From Paguma larvata (taxonomy: Eukaryota > Chordata > Mammalia > Carnivora > Viverridae): DNA of 64,000 bases. Of this stretch, positions 35,741 through 47,157 are shown piece after piece. A model generated the notes under the pieces. It was not told the DNA's origin. It was given only the letters and a program-made list of their open reading frames with translations, and did not search any database. The stretch is from positions 112,271,699 to 112,335,698 of the forward strand of contig CM057828.1 of assembly GCA_030068075.1 (NCBI GenBank), in the 5' to 3' direction. Position 1 is the first letter of the stretch. Each line of letters starts with the position of its first letter. A program made the translations under genes and the position numbers.

Positions 35741-37139
35741 AATTGTGTTTTTGTTGTCTATTTTAATAACTTTTTGGAGCTATATCTAATTTCTTACATG
35801 CCTTCATTAAGGTTTTAACTTGTTCATACATATATATGTGTGTATATATATGTATTTTTATAAGAAGTTCTGTTTAGTTCTTTTAAAAATGTTCAGCCAA
35901 CATTCAAATTGTTTATACCATAAGCCAGTCTTATTAGGAAATCTGATTAACCTTATTTCCAACATCAAAATCATGACGTTTGATCCTTAAAGCGATAGAA
36001 TCTAGTTACGAAAGATATTGAATATATCACTGCCATATGCCACTACCAGAAGCCCTTGGAAATAACCAAAATGGACTTTATTGGCCTTGCCAGTGTCCTA
36101 AAAATGTTTCGTTTTCATCTTTCATCTAAAATATGACTGTGATTATTTTTCCTCTTTGCTAATGTATATATTCCATCATGGAAAAGCAGGGTCTTTAACT
36201 TCCTGCTCTTTTCTTCAAATTGTTTCCAAAATGAAGTATATTCTGCAGTTTTGAATGGACGATATTTATATTTTTACGGTTCTCTTCCACAGCAAATCGA
36301 GATCATTAGGCGTGTGGTTGACTGCTAATTTTCCGTGTGAATGAAACACAGTGTACGAATTAGCATTTGAGTACAACTATTTTTTTTTTTTTTTTTTGTA
36401 GTACACACACAGCTCGTGCTCCTTAAACTGAATCCATCCACTTAATTCTCGTCCTTGTTACTGCTCCTCAGGTATTCATGAATGAAGTGAAAAAGTATTT
36501 TCACGCAGTACGGGTTTTTCAGTGATGAACGGAAAAGTCACTAAGTGGCATTTTCTCACACTGGCTCTTACAGGAGCAGACTATGTCTCCACTTCTGTCC
36601 TATTAATAGTTTTCTCCTGAGATAGATGTCTGCCAGCGAGCTACATGATAGCAGCTCCTCTTCTATATTGCCTGCTCTCGTGTGACCAAAAGTCCAAGAA
36701 TCTTTTTTATTTTTGAGTTTTTCAAATGAGCGGCTTTATTTATTATAAAGTCACCTTCAATAAATACTGTTAATTAGAGACAGTTAAAAGTTTGTACACA
36801 AAGAAGCAGTTAAGTCAGACCAGACCATGTACAGAGCGGCTACCATTCACTAAATTCTCTATTTGCTGCGCTGTGGTCGTTAGATTTAATGTATCATGGT
36901 ATTGTGATTATATCACAAGTTGTCTTTACACAAATGCTGTGTAAACAAGTTGCTGGATGTTTTGTATCTCGTGGAATTGTACAGAAACTCTGTATATCCA
37001 ACAGTCATTTCATATAGGAATTTTGCCAGCAATTTTCATTCATTTTGTAATATTTGTCTCTTGAGACTCATCATCTTAATGGCAATAGTGTGATTTCTGT
37101 TTTAGGTGTAAGGAGTGCAACATTTAATAATCCATTCGT
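35741..37139. other. Unassigned mostly unique intron sequence
   Basis: AT-rich with TA/TG low complexity at 35830-35860 and a poly-T at 36380-36398. No exon is recognised. 36000-36360 and 36720-37080 have no repeat that I can name. Confidence 0.5.
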
Positions 37140-38630
37140 AGTTTATTTTTTATCTTTAAGTTTTTCTTTAAGGTGAAATACATACAAAATTTTCCATTTT
37201 AACTATTTTAATTATATAGTTTAGTGTCGTTAAGTATATTTGAAGTGCTGTGCAAAACATCACCCCTATTTCCAAAACCTTTTTGTCACCCCAAAGAGAA
37301 AGTTTGTGTCTGGTAAGCAGTAACTTCGCTTGTTCCCCACCCCCCAGTTCCTGACAGCCACCAGTCTCCTTTCCATCTCTACGTTATAAGTATTTTACAT
37401 ATTTCACTTAAGTGGGATTATATTAATATTTGTCACTTTGTGACTAAGACCACTTAATATGATTTCAAGGTTCATCCATGTTGTGGCATGTGCCAGAACT
37501 TCATTCCCTTGTATGGTTGAATAATACTCCATTGTAGTATTGGAATAGTATTGGAAGTAATCCATGTTGTTTATTCATTTACCTGTTGATGGACTTGAAT
37601 GTTTCTGCCTGTTGGCTATCGCGAATAGTGCTGCAATGCACATTGCTGTACAAGTATCTGTTTTGAGTCCCTGATTTCAGTTCTTTTGGGTATATTCGTA
37701 AGAGCTGAATTTCCTGCTTATAGAGTAATTCTACCTTTAGCTTTGTGAGGAAGCACCAAAATACTTTCTACAGAGTCTGCACCATTTTACATTCCTTCCA
37801 GCAATGTATGAGGGTTCCAGATTGTCCATATCCTCATCACTACTTGTTGCATTCTGTAATTTCTGATTGCAGCCATTCTAGTAGGTATGAGGTGGTACTT
37901 CATTGTGGTTTTGACTTGTATTTCCCTAATGACTAATGATGTTGCTTTTCATATGCTCATTGACCGTATATCTTATTTGGAAAAAGGTCTATTCAAGTCC
38001 TTTCCCAATTTTTTTAAATTAGAGTGCCTTTTTTGTTGTTGAGTTTTGGTGTTCTTTATATATTTTGGATATTAAACCCTTATCATTTCAACTTAGCAAA
38101 TATTTTTTCCCATTGTGTAGATTATCTTTTCACTTGACTTATCATAGCCTTTTTATAAAAGTTCTAGTTTTTTTTTAAATTTTTTTTCTCTTTTTAACAT
38201 TTATTTATTTTTGAGAGACATAGAGACAGAACATGAACAGGGAAAGGGCAGAGAGAGAGGGAGATACAGAAACTGAAGCAGGCTCCAGGCTCTGATGAGC
38301 CATCAGCACAGGGCCCGACCTGGGGCTCGAACTCACAGACCGTGAGATCATGACCTGAGCTGAAGTCGGCCACTTAACCAACTGAGCCACCCAGGCGCCC
38401 CCAAAGGTTCTAATTTTGATTAAGGCCAGTATCAGTGTTTTCTTGTGTTGCTCATGCTCTTGGTGGCATATCTAAAAATCTATTGCCAAGTCCAAGGTTA
38501 TGAGGAGTTACTCCTTGATTTAAAATTTGAGTTAATTTTTATGTATGATGTGAAATAGGGGTCTAAGTTAATTTTTTTGCATGCAGAAATCGAGTTGTCC
38601 TAGTATTATCTATTTTGCTTTCATCTCTAC
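37140..38630 (-). mobile_element. Old L1 3' part, antisense, interrupted by a SINE
   Basis: 3'-untranslated sequence (ccagttcctgacagccacca at about 37345), then the ORF2 C-terminal region (ctgcaccattttacattcct at 37778, then ctttatatattttggatatt at 38054) and tcttggtggcatatctaaaa at 38459. Two SINEs lie in or at its edge. Confidence 0.8.
38170..38402 (-). mobile_element. Felid-type SINEC, - orientation, in L1
   Basis: Complete and close to the felid form. Flanks aaaagttctagttttt and aaaggttctaatttt form an imperfect duplication. Confidence 0.93.
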
Positions 38631-38849
38631 TAAAAAAATTTTTTTAATGTTTATTTATTTTTGAGAGAGAGAGAGAGACAGAATGCGAGACGAGGAGAGC
38701 AGAGAGGGAGGGAGACACAGAATCCAAAGCAGGCTCCGGGCTCTGAGCTGTCAGCACAGAGCCTGATGTGAGACTTGAACCCTTGAGCCATGAGGTCATG
38801 ACCTGAGACAAAGTCAGATGCTTAACCGACTAAGCCACACAGGTGCCCC
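38631..38849 (-). mobile_element. Felid-type SINEC, - orientation
   Basis: Complete. Duplication tttcatctcta on both sides (about 38619-38629 and 38851-38862). Confidence 0.93.
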
Positions 38850-38862
38850 TTTTCATCTCTAT

Positions 38863-39267
38863 TTTTAGTGACTATCAGATTTTATCCTAGAAAACATTAG
38901 TTTGTGTTTTCTCTGGAAAGTATTTGTGGAAGAGGTCAGTGTCCTTGGTTTAAAAATTATTAGAAAACTTTGGTGGCTTTGTGACACTGAATTTCTTAAC
39001 TCACGAAGCACTGGGGATAGCAGAAGTTGGCTCTCACATTAAATAAAATCCAATTCTTATTGTTGTGCTTTGTATTCTTTGTTTTGGTGGCTTAATTTTT
39101 GGTGGTCTTTATGAAATAAAGGCATTTTTAGTTCCACTTCTAGCATAGATAGATTCAGTATCAGTTAAGGTTGGAATCCTGTTAACTTTATTGATGCTAT
39201 TAGTCTGAGATCCATCTTATCTAGTAATAATACATAGCAGGAAAAGGCCAATTAAAATTAATCTATA
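38863..39267. other. Unassigned intron sequence
   Basis: Nothing is recognised. Confidence 0.5.
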
Positions 39268-39281
39268 TTAAATAGAGTATG

Positions 39282-39489
39282 GGGTCGCTTGGGTGGCTCA
39301 GTCGGTTGAGTGTCCGACATCCGCTCAAGTCATGATCTTGCAGTTTGTGAGTTCGAGCCCTGCTTCTGGCTCTGTGCTGACAGCTCAGAGCCTGGAGTCT
39401 GCCTCAGATTCTGTGTCTCCCTCTCTCTCTCTGTTCCTCCCCTGCTCATGCTCTGTCTCTCTCTCTCTCAAAAAAATAATAAATAAAGA
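39282..39489 (+). mobile_element. Felid-type SINEC, + orientation
   Basis: Complete. Perfect 14-bp duplication ttaaatagagtatg at 39268-39281 and 39490-39503. Confidence 0.95.
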
Positions 39490-39503
39490 TTAAATAGAGT
39501 ATG

Positions 39504-39969
39504 AAAAGAGCAAGAAAATGGCAGGGAAGGGATCAGAACTTTATCTAGAAAAAGGAAATATAAAGTGTGAACACATTTTAAATATAAGAACATTTCAGGT
39601 TATAAATATAACTGTGCTAATTTGTAGCATGAATGAAGAATGCATACTGCTGAATTTTCCTTTATTGGCATAATACTGCTGACAACATTTTATAATAGCA
39701 CTTTGACTTTCCCAGTGGGATAATAAAAAGGGAATTTTAACAAAAAATTTGAAGTCTTTAGTTTCTCAGTAGTATTTGTTTTCGGTTTGTTTTTAAAATT
39801 TGGTGGTCAAATTGTTCCCTTCTGAAGTGAAATGTATTAGCAGGTATGTTGTATTTTTCTTGGTTGTTGACCAGCAAACCTCTATCAGAGAGGCTCCGTC
39901 ACCACCATCATTGCTCACCATTGAGCAGTTCTTCATTAATTTTTTTCAGCCTTGTGAAGTCCTGTATTT
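39504..39969. other. Unassigned intron sequence
   Basis: Nothing is recognised. Confidence 0.5.
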
Positions 39970-40160
39970 TTTTTTATGTCTATTTATTTTTGAGAGAGAG
40001 AGAGAGAGGCAGAGAGAGAGAGGGAGACAGAGTACCAAGCAGGCCCCATGTTGACAGGACAGAGCCCAATGTGGGGCTCTAACTCAATGAACAGTGAGAT
40101 CATGACCTGAGGCAAAAGCAAGAGTCAGACGCTTAACCGACTGAGCCGCCCAGGTGCCCC
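39970..40160 (-). mobile_element. SINEC, - orientation
   Basis: Purine tract, shortened body, head ending gccgcccaggtgcccc. Flanks tcctgtattttt / ttctgtattttt. Confidence 0.9.
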
Positions 40161-41248
40161 AAATTCTGTATTTTTGCAATGATCTTTATGGCATCCAAGA
40201 TAAAAACCAATGAGATTAGTGTAGCGGGCATGTGTTAAGTGGGAAATGTTTAAATGAGGGCTAGTATTTACATTGTCAGAGTATTGGCGAATATCACGTT
40301 TATTTCCCTTTGTAACCTTTGGGACTTAGATCATAAATATGCAGAAGATTGGAACCTCTCTGTGTTACTATTTTCAATAGCTAGTCTTCTATGAGCTAAT
40401 TTTAAATCTTTGATCTATTTTAGTTAATTGCGTAGATGACGAGGTATAGTTGTGTAGTGTGAATTTTCGAAGCACAGTGGTGATAAGCAAATGCCACGAA
40501 AGCTGGCTAGAAAAGCTCTGACAAGCATAACCTCTGTAACGCCAGCACAGCCGTAAGAAACAGTCCTGCACAAATCACAATCCTGTTGCAGGTGTGGACC
40601 TAGGTGAACACAATCTTAATTGATTTTTTTTTTCCCTTTGGTGGTGCTAAGTTGCCAGTAGAAACTGTCATGTGGCCCATGACAGACCACCGGACCCTGT
40701 AATGCTCAGCTGTCTGGACTTTAAGCAACAAGAATTAATCTGTTCTCTTGGACTGTTTCCCATGAGGCGTGGCGCCCACTTAGCAATTTGAAAAATTTCC
40801 CTCCTTGTTCTCCCAGCAGTTTCTTGATCAGGAGATCATGCCACATTGACACTTAAATTAAAGGGGGTAGTTCTTGGTGGTCTTCTTATGAAATCAAGTA
40901 GTTACGTCGGGAGGCAATTTTCGCAGCCCAGTTTTCCGTATATGCTTGTGTGTATGTGGTGCTGGTTAAAATTAGCCAAATTGCTAGGTTTTGTATTATA
41001 AATATTCTTCATTGTCCCAAAAGACAATTAACACAGGGTTTTAGTCCTAAAAAGAGTTTATTGACAGTTCGAGTGACCCATATATATTAAGGATTATCTT
41101 GATAGCTTTCAGATACCTGCGCTGCAGAATTGTTCAATATAGAATATTCTTTTCTCAAAAATAATACAAAAAAACTGGAGTAGGCAGGTCAAAGACAAGA
41201 CAGGGACCAAGGTCCAGGTCAAGTCAAAAAGAGGGCTCAGAGGACGCT
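40161..41248. other. Unique intron sequence
   Basis: No repeat or exon is recognised. 40570-40870 has mixed composition and looks like a candidate for a conserved non-coding element. This is inference. Confidence 0.45.
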
Positions 41249-41291
41249 CACACACACACGCATACACACACACACACACACACACACACAG
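41249..41291. repeat. (CA)n microsatellite
   Basis: CA units interrupted by cgcat. Confidence 0.95.
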
Positions 41292-41555
41292 GCATTATCG
41301 TTAAGCATTTTCAAAAAGTAAAAAACCAGCATTTGAGGAAAATTACAGTTCTCTTGTATTCCTAATCTCGAACTGGGATTTATAATTGCATATTCAGATC
41401 AAAATTCAAACTAGACTTTACTTTGAGAATTCAAATGAATCATATTAGACTTAGACCTTTGGAGAGTTCTTCAATGCAGATGAGAAGCTTTTTTAAAAAA
41501 TAGATACTGTTGTATTAAGCAATTTGACAATAAATTATATTAAAACAAAAAATAG

Positions 41556-41738
41556 ATACTATTTTTAAATGTTTATTTTTGAGAAAGAAAACAAATGGGG
41601 GAGGGGCAGAGACAGAAGGGGACAAGGATCCAAAGTGGGCTCCGTGCTGACAGCAGCAAGCCCGGTGTTTCGCAAACCATGAGATCATGACCTGAGCCGA
41701 AGTTCAATGCTCAACCGACTGAGACACCCAGGTCCTCT
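41556..41738 (-). mobile_element. SINEC, shortened, - orientation
   Basis: Purine tract degraded (gagaaagaaaacaaatgg), body shortened, tRNA-like part present. Lies 37 bp from an opposite-strand SINE. Confidence 0.85.
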
Positions 41739-41775
41739 GAAAATACACATTTTTTAAAAAGCCCTAAAAATGCCA

Positions 41776-41982
41776 GGGCACCTGGGGTGGCTCAGTCAGC
41801 TAAGCCTCTGACTCTTGTTTTCGGCTCAGGTCAGGATCTCACAGCTTGTGAGTTTGAGCCCTGTGTTGGGCTCTCCACTGACAGCACAGAGCCTGCTTGG
41901 GATTCTGTCTCTTCCTCTCTCTGCCCCTCCCTAGCTTGCTCGCTCTTCATCTCTCTCTCAAAATAGATAAATAAACTTAAAA
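41776..41982 (+). mobile_element. Felid-type SINEC, + orientation
   Basis: Complete. Perfect 20-bp duplication aaaaagccctaaaaatgcca at 41756-41775 and 41983-42002. Confidence 0.95.
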
Positions 41983-42002
41983 AAAAAGCCCTAAAAATGC
42001 CA

Positions 42003-43404
42003 TAATTCTCAAAACCTGTAGAGAGGTTAGAGGCATGCGCTTTAAATTAAAATCTATGACTGATTGCATTTTAGAATCAGAAAAATTTTTGGAGACTAGT
42101 GTAGAGGATACTAAGGCATTATGCATCTACGTGTATGGCTGACCTTTCTACTGTGTTCTCGTGACTTCCAGAGCTATCATGTTTTTTGAATTAAGAAATT
42201 TTTCATGCCAGGCTAGTACCTGGTTCTTAAGGGAAGGCTTATTTATTTATGAATTAGTTCATTATTTATTCAGCAAGCATTTACTGAGCCAGCAGTAATG
42301 TGCCAGCAGGATGGAGGATATACGTCCATGTAGGTGCCTACTGAACTGAGCACAAGGTGTCAAGAACAAGGCCGACTGTGGTCAGTATCTTAAGAGAGGG
42401 GGGATGAAGTGACATGGAAGTTCAGAGTCGGAAGAGATTTAGTGCCAGTGTCTGGGGTGGGTGAAGTGAAGGGCACCTACACTGGGAATTAAAAGATGAA
42501 TAGGATTTGGGCATAAAATTATTTTACATGGCAGAAACCCGGAAATTTCATCTAAAGGAATAATTTTCCTTAGGAAAATGAAGTACAAACAGCTAGTGAG
42601 TTCCATGGAAATGAACTTTCTCCCATTCCGGTGGCTTTTGAAATGTGAGAATTAATAACAATTCAGATACTGTCAATTCTTGATCAATTTCTGTCCTTGA
42701 CATGTGAGATTCCTTCTTTCCTCCTCCAAATACTCTTCTCTCTCCTGACCAAAAGTAGTAAAAGGAGAGGAAGAATAACCATTTTATTCCTTCTCTCTGT
42801 CCCAGTCTTTTCGTATGTCACCAGTGCAATTCACTTGATATTTATGGTCCACTTACTGTATGCCGTATAGTCTGTCAGGTACTCGAACCCGAAAATGAAT
42901 GGGTACACATGACCCTTTTTCTGAGAAAAGCTTTTACTGGGATGAGGACAGCCAATTAAGCAATAGAATAAAAACTCTTGATGTGCAGTAAGAAAAGCAG
43001 GCCACCACCGAAGTCAGTAACCGGTCTTCCGGTATAAGGCAGTCAGGATTCCAGTCCTGGTTCCACTGAACACTTAATCATTTCAGATTTTGATGGAAAT
43101 ATATTCCGAGCTTACCTGAAAAAAACTTTGGTAATATAAACTTTATTTAATGGGTTTATATTACTTTTGGAATTTGTCATTCAGAAGACATGACTTTTTT
43201 TTCCTCTTTTAGAAGAGAAGTTGAGGGATACCTGGTAAACAGTTACAATAAAGACGGAGATCAAACTAAGAAGATGGTTCTATGTCACTAAGATGTAATT
43301 AAATAGTTCTTCTATATGGCCATCGAAATTGATAAAATTAAAAAATATATATTTTATTTGCCAAAACTCGCATTAAGTGTTAAACTTCTCTGATGTAGTG
43401 TGTT
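42003..43404. other. Intron sequence with weak L2/MIR-like scraps
   Basis: Possible ancient repeat scraps at 42250-42345 (tattcagcaagcatttactg) and 42830-42965. Otherwise nothing is recognised. Confidence 0.4.
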
Positions 43405-43414
43405 TGAACCTCCT

Positions 43415-43637
43415 ATTTTTTTTTAAAGTTCATTTTGAGAGGGCGAGATCTGAGAATGTACGCGTGCACATGCACTGGGGAGAGGCAGAGAGAGAGAGAG
43501 AGGGAGAGAATCTCAGGCAGGTTCCATGCTGTCAGCACAGAGCCCCATTTGGGGCTCGAACCCACGAACCACGAGAACATGACCTGAGCTGAAATCAAGA
43601 GTCAGATGCTTAACTGACTGAGCCACCCAGGAGCCCT
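43415..43637 (-). mobile_element. SINEC, - orientation
   Basis: Duplication gaacctccta at 43405-43414 and 43638-43647. Head end reads gccacccaggagccct. Confidence 0.9.
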
Positions 43638-43647
43638 GAACCTCCTA

Positions 43648-45190
43648 AATTTTTAAGTACTGTTCAAGAAGCTCAAGTGGACATGTGTTAGGTTTGGGTC
43701 AGAGTAGCTATACCTGTACCTTGCTGCTGCTTGACAAGTGAGGATTGTGGGAAAGTTGCCCTTGTAAATATTGTGTAAGGATTTTTATAATAGCACATGT
43801 CTCTTATACTGAATTTTTGTAATGCCGTTTGCATGTAAAATGATGATTAGGGATTGACTTCATTATGTAGGGATCCTAGTTGATTTGATTTCATGTTTCC
43901 TGAATAGCAACATAGGGATTCAGCACTCTTAGCAGAATAATCGCTCACTACTTTAATGATTTGCAATGGTACCTTTATCTCCTACTCAATTCTTTATGTG
44001 TACCAGCTCTCTTTCCAAATATTCTGTTACGTTTCAGCAGACTTAGCTGGCCAGCCACAACCCTGATGGTTATGGTTTCTGTTAGAAATGAAATTTCAAG
44101 CTGCTTGAAGAAGACGTGTGTGGGCTGAGAGACCGGGAAGCACTTGGGTTCGTGGTCAGCAGTTGCAAACCACCAATGTTTGCGAACCACCCGTTTATGA
44201 CTTTTTGCTTACGAGTAAAATATAGCTACTGCTTAGGTTATTCCGTTTATTATTAAAGTTCATTCATGGACATACCATAGTTACCATTAGTTTAGGAACT
44301 CTTGAACCTACCGTATCTTTTCCCCACGAAATAAAAGTTGTTACACATTTTGATAACGTGAAGTGTCTTAGGAGTGCAGCTGTTGTATTTTTGTGTAACA
44401 GATTGTCCTTGGGGGAAGACCAAGGGAGATTGTCCTTGGGGGAAGGCTATTTCAGGAGAATACCTGAAAAGAAGCCTTTGAAAATAATTCCGAACACTTC
44501 TAGGAGCTTTTCTTTGACTTGGTTGGCTATTAATTCAGATAACAAGCCTCTGAGAGGAAATGATAAAGATGATATAGCTACCAGGGGCGTCCACGTGCTA
44601 GGTGCCCTTTATGTATCCGTCGCATTACAAAACGCGGGGGCTAAGTTAGGTGCCAAGAACTCATTCTTTATCTCTGTTGACTATTGTGGTGGTCCAGTGA
44701 GAAACACCTGTTTCTCTTTCTACAGCACTATTCTGTGCAACTAGTAGGCCGTCTTCTGTTTCCTTGATTTCTCTTGCTATTTTCTTCCTGCTTAATGTTA
44801 GCATACCCATTGGTCTGTCCATTACTTACCATTAGTACACTGAATGTGTCTTAATAATGAGAGTTAAAATTTAGGTTGCTGCTCTGCAATGAAAGTGAAA
44901 ATCCAGATAAACTCCTTATTTGGCTTGGCCTAACTACATGTTAGGTTAAATTTTAAATATATTGTAAATATTGATAAATGAAGATAAATCCTATCATGCT
45001 ATTAACTACAGTAAAACAAATAACAGTACTTTGCCTGTAATAGCCAAGTAACACTTCCAGACTAGGAGTCCCAATAACTGGTTAAATATAGTATACATGT
45101 AATTCAGTCTTCTAAATTCATAAGAGTTTTAGAAGTAATTTTCATTTCGCTATGCCTTTATCTTCGGGATGAGTCTTCTAAGAATCAAAG
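43648..45190. other. Intron sequence, 27-bp tandem duplication
   Basis: gattgtccttgggggaag repeats with a 27-bp period at 44401-44445. A MIR-like scrap is possible at 44580-44660. The 128-codon frame at 44358-44744 spans both and is judged non-coding. Confidence 0.45.
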
Positions 45191-45192
45191 TA

Positions 45193-45523
45193 CAGTTGAC
45201 CCGTGGACACTGGTGGGGGTGGGGTGAGGCACCAGTCCCCAACACCTCCCTCCCCACACAGTTCAAAATACATGTGTAACGTTTGATTCTCCAAAAACTG
45301 CTAATAGCCAGCAGTTGAGCAGAAGCCTTACTGGTCACATAAAGAGTCGATTAGCACGTATTTTGTTTATGTATTCTATGCTGTATTCTTACGAGAAAGT
45401 AAGCTAGAGAAAAGAAAATGTTGTTGAGAAGGTCAGAAAAGATATTTGCGGTAGCGTGCTGTAAAAACTCCACGTATAAGTGGACTTGTGCCCTTCAAAC
45501 CGGCGTTGTTCCAGTGTCGACTG
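45193..45523 (-). mobile_element. MER2-type Tigger MITE
   Basis: Starts cagttgacccgtgg and ends ccagtgtcgactg, giving inverted ends. A TA precedes it. The inner ataagtggacttgtgccctt and the tagccagcagttgagcagaa region match MER2 in reverse. Confidence 0.7.
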
Positions 45524-46905
45524 TGTGTCATCCTCACTCTGAAGGCGGAGGATACGCTGTGTAGCCTGCGGACTGCTAACACAGAGCTAACTACAATTTG
45601 GAATCTATTTAAAGCTTAGAGCTAGCTTTTAAAAACGGAAGCTCTGTACAGGTGTATGGCCTTGCCTGCTCCTACCTTGCCCTGACTTGACAGACTTCTA
45701 GGTAATTGCATAAAATGTTATTAACAAACTGCAACATTCTAATGACCGAGATTGTTTTGCATATATAAAACGGAGCTTGCCAACTTGCTTTAATAAGTCA
45801 TTTGCAGTTGAGGGAGAGTGTAAGAAAGAGAATGGTTCCGTCGGGTTGTATTAAAGTGTTTTAGTATAGGTACCCTTGGAAATAAGACCTATTTTAAATG
45901 AGAAAAATCGAGGCCTGTTATGAATGGCACCAAATAGTGCTGATTACTTTACCTTTGACAAAGTGGAAAATTTAAAGCTTGGTGTATCCCATTTTATTAA
46001 TATAATAAAATTTTATAGTGTTGCTCTGGGCGTCGATATATGTCCTTTAGTGTTTATTAGCCCTTGGTTGTAGTTAAATGTCTTGGTCCTCTGCCTGGCC
46101 ACACTCTACTGAATGCAGGTATCAAAACTAGGAAAAATAACAAATAAATACATGTTTTTCTCTTTCTCAGCTCTTTTTCTGTAGGACTTCTAAATATTTT
46201 GGTTACTTATATGGTCTAATGTGATTGAACACAGAGAACATCTTTTTTATCATTTAACATAGGTTTATAGCTTCCCCAGACTTGTTCTAATAATGAAGCT
46301 ATGAGGGAAATGACAAGAATGGTGATATTAAATTTCTCTAGACTAACAGTAAATTTTTCCATCCTGATGTCAGGAATGCAGAGCATCTGGAATCTGCAAG
46401 AAGAGTGAATTGTTCACTGCGGGAACACTTTCATCAAATTCCGAGCCATTTATTCTCTTAGGAGCTACTACTGTCTTGTACAGAATATTGTATTTTTACA
46501 GAAGCCGTTTTCTGGACCTGGAAAAATTTCTCCACTTTACACTTTGCTTTTTTTGTATGCTTTCACATTTTAGAGGTGTTTGTGCTTTGAGAATTAATGT
46601 CACATTTTAATATTAAATTCATTTTCTTTGGTTTACCAGCAGTAATTTATATTTGCCCCAATACAGTGGAAGAGCAATAGAAAATAAATTGTCCTCAACA
46701 AAGATTTCTTAATGGTTCCTATAGATGGATCTGTGATCTCTACTTTGTCAGCTTTTTCCTCGAATTTTCAGAACAGCTACAATATGTATCTTGATATCTT
46801 TTACCTTGATTATGGCATAAATGTATTTCCACAGAAGTGCTGTGGAGGTAGAGGAAAGGAATGTGTAAAATTCCCTCTTAGTTTTGGTTAAAACATTTCT
46901 CAGGT
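45524..46905. other. Unassigned intron sequence
   Basis: No repeat or exon is recognised. Confidence 0.45.
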
Positions 46906-46921
46906 CAGGAGTTGAGATTCT

Positions 46922-47142
46922 CTCTCTCTTTTTTTTTTTAATGTTTATTTATTTTTGAGAGACATAGAGGCACAGCATGAACAGGGGAAGGGCAGAGAGA
47001 GAAGGAGATACAGAATCGGAAGCAGGCTCCAGGCTCTGAGCTGTCAGTACAGAGTCCGACTCGGGGCTCGAACGCACAGACCGCGAGATCATGACCTGAG
47101 CTGAAGTGGGCCGCCCAACCGACTGAGCCACCCAGGCTCCCC
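46922..47142 (-). mobile_element. Felid-type SINEC, - orientation
   Basis: Complete. Perfect 15-bp duplication aggagttgagattct at 46907-46921 and 47143-47157. Confidence 0.95.
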
Positions 47143-47157
47143 AGGAGTTGAGATTCT

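Noticed and set aside
41249..41291. CRISPR-like or other regular array
   Set aside because: It is a plain CA microsatellite. No array with spacers exists anywhere in the window.
44358..44744. 128-codon open frame
   Set aside because: It runs through a tandem duplication and a MIR-like scrap and has no recognisable protein features.
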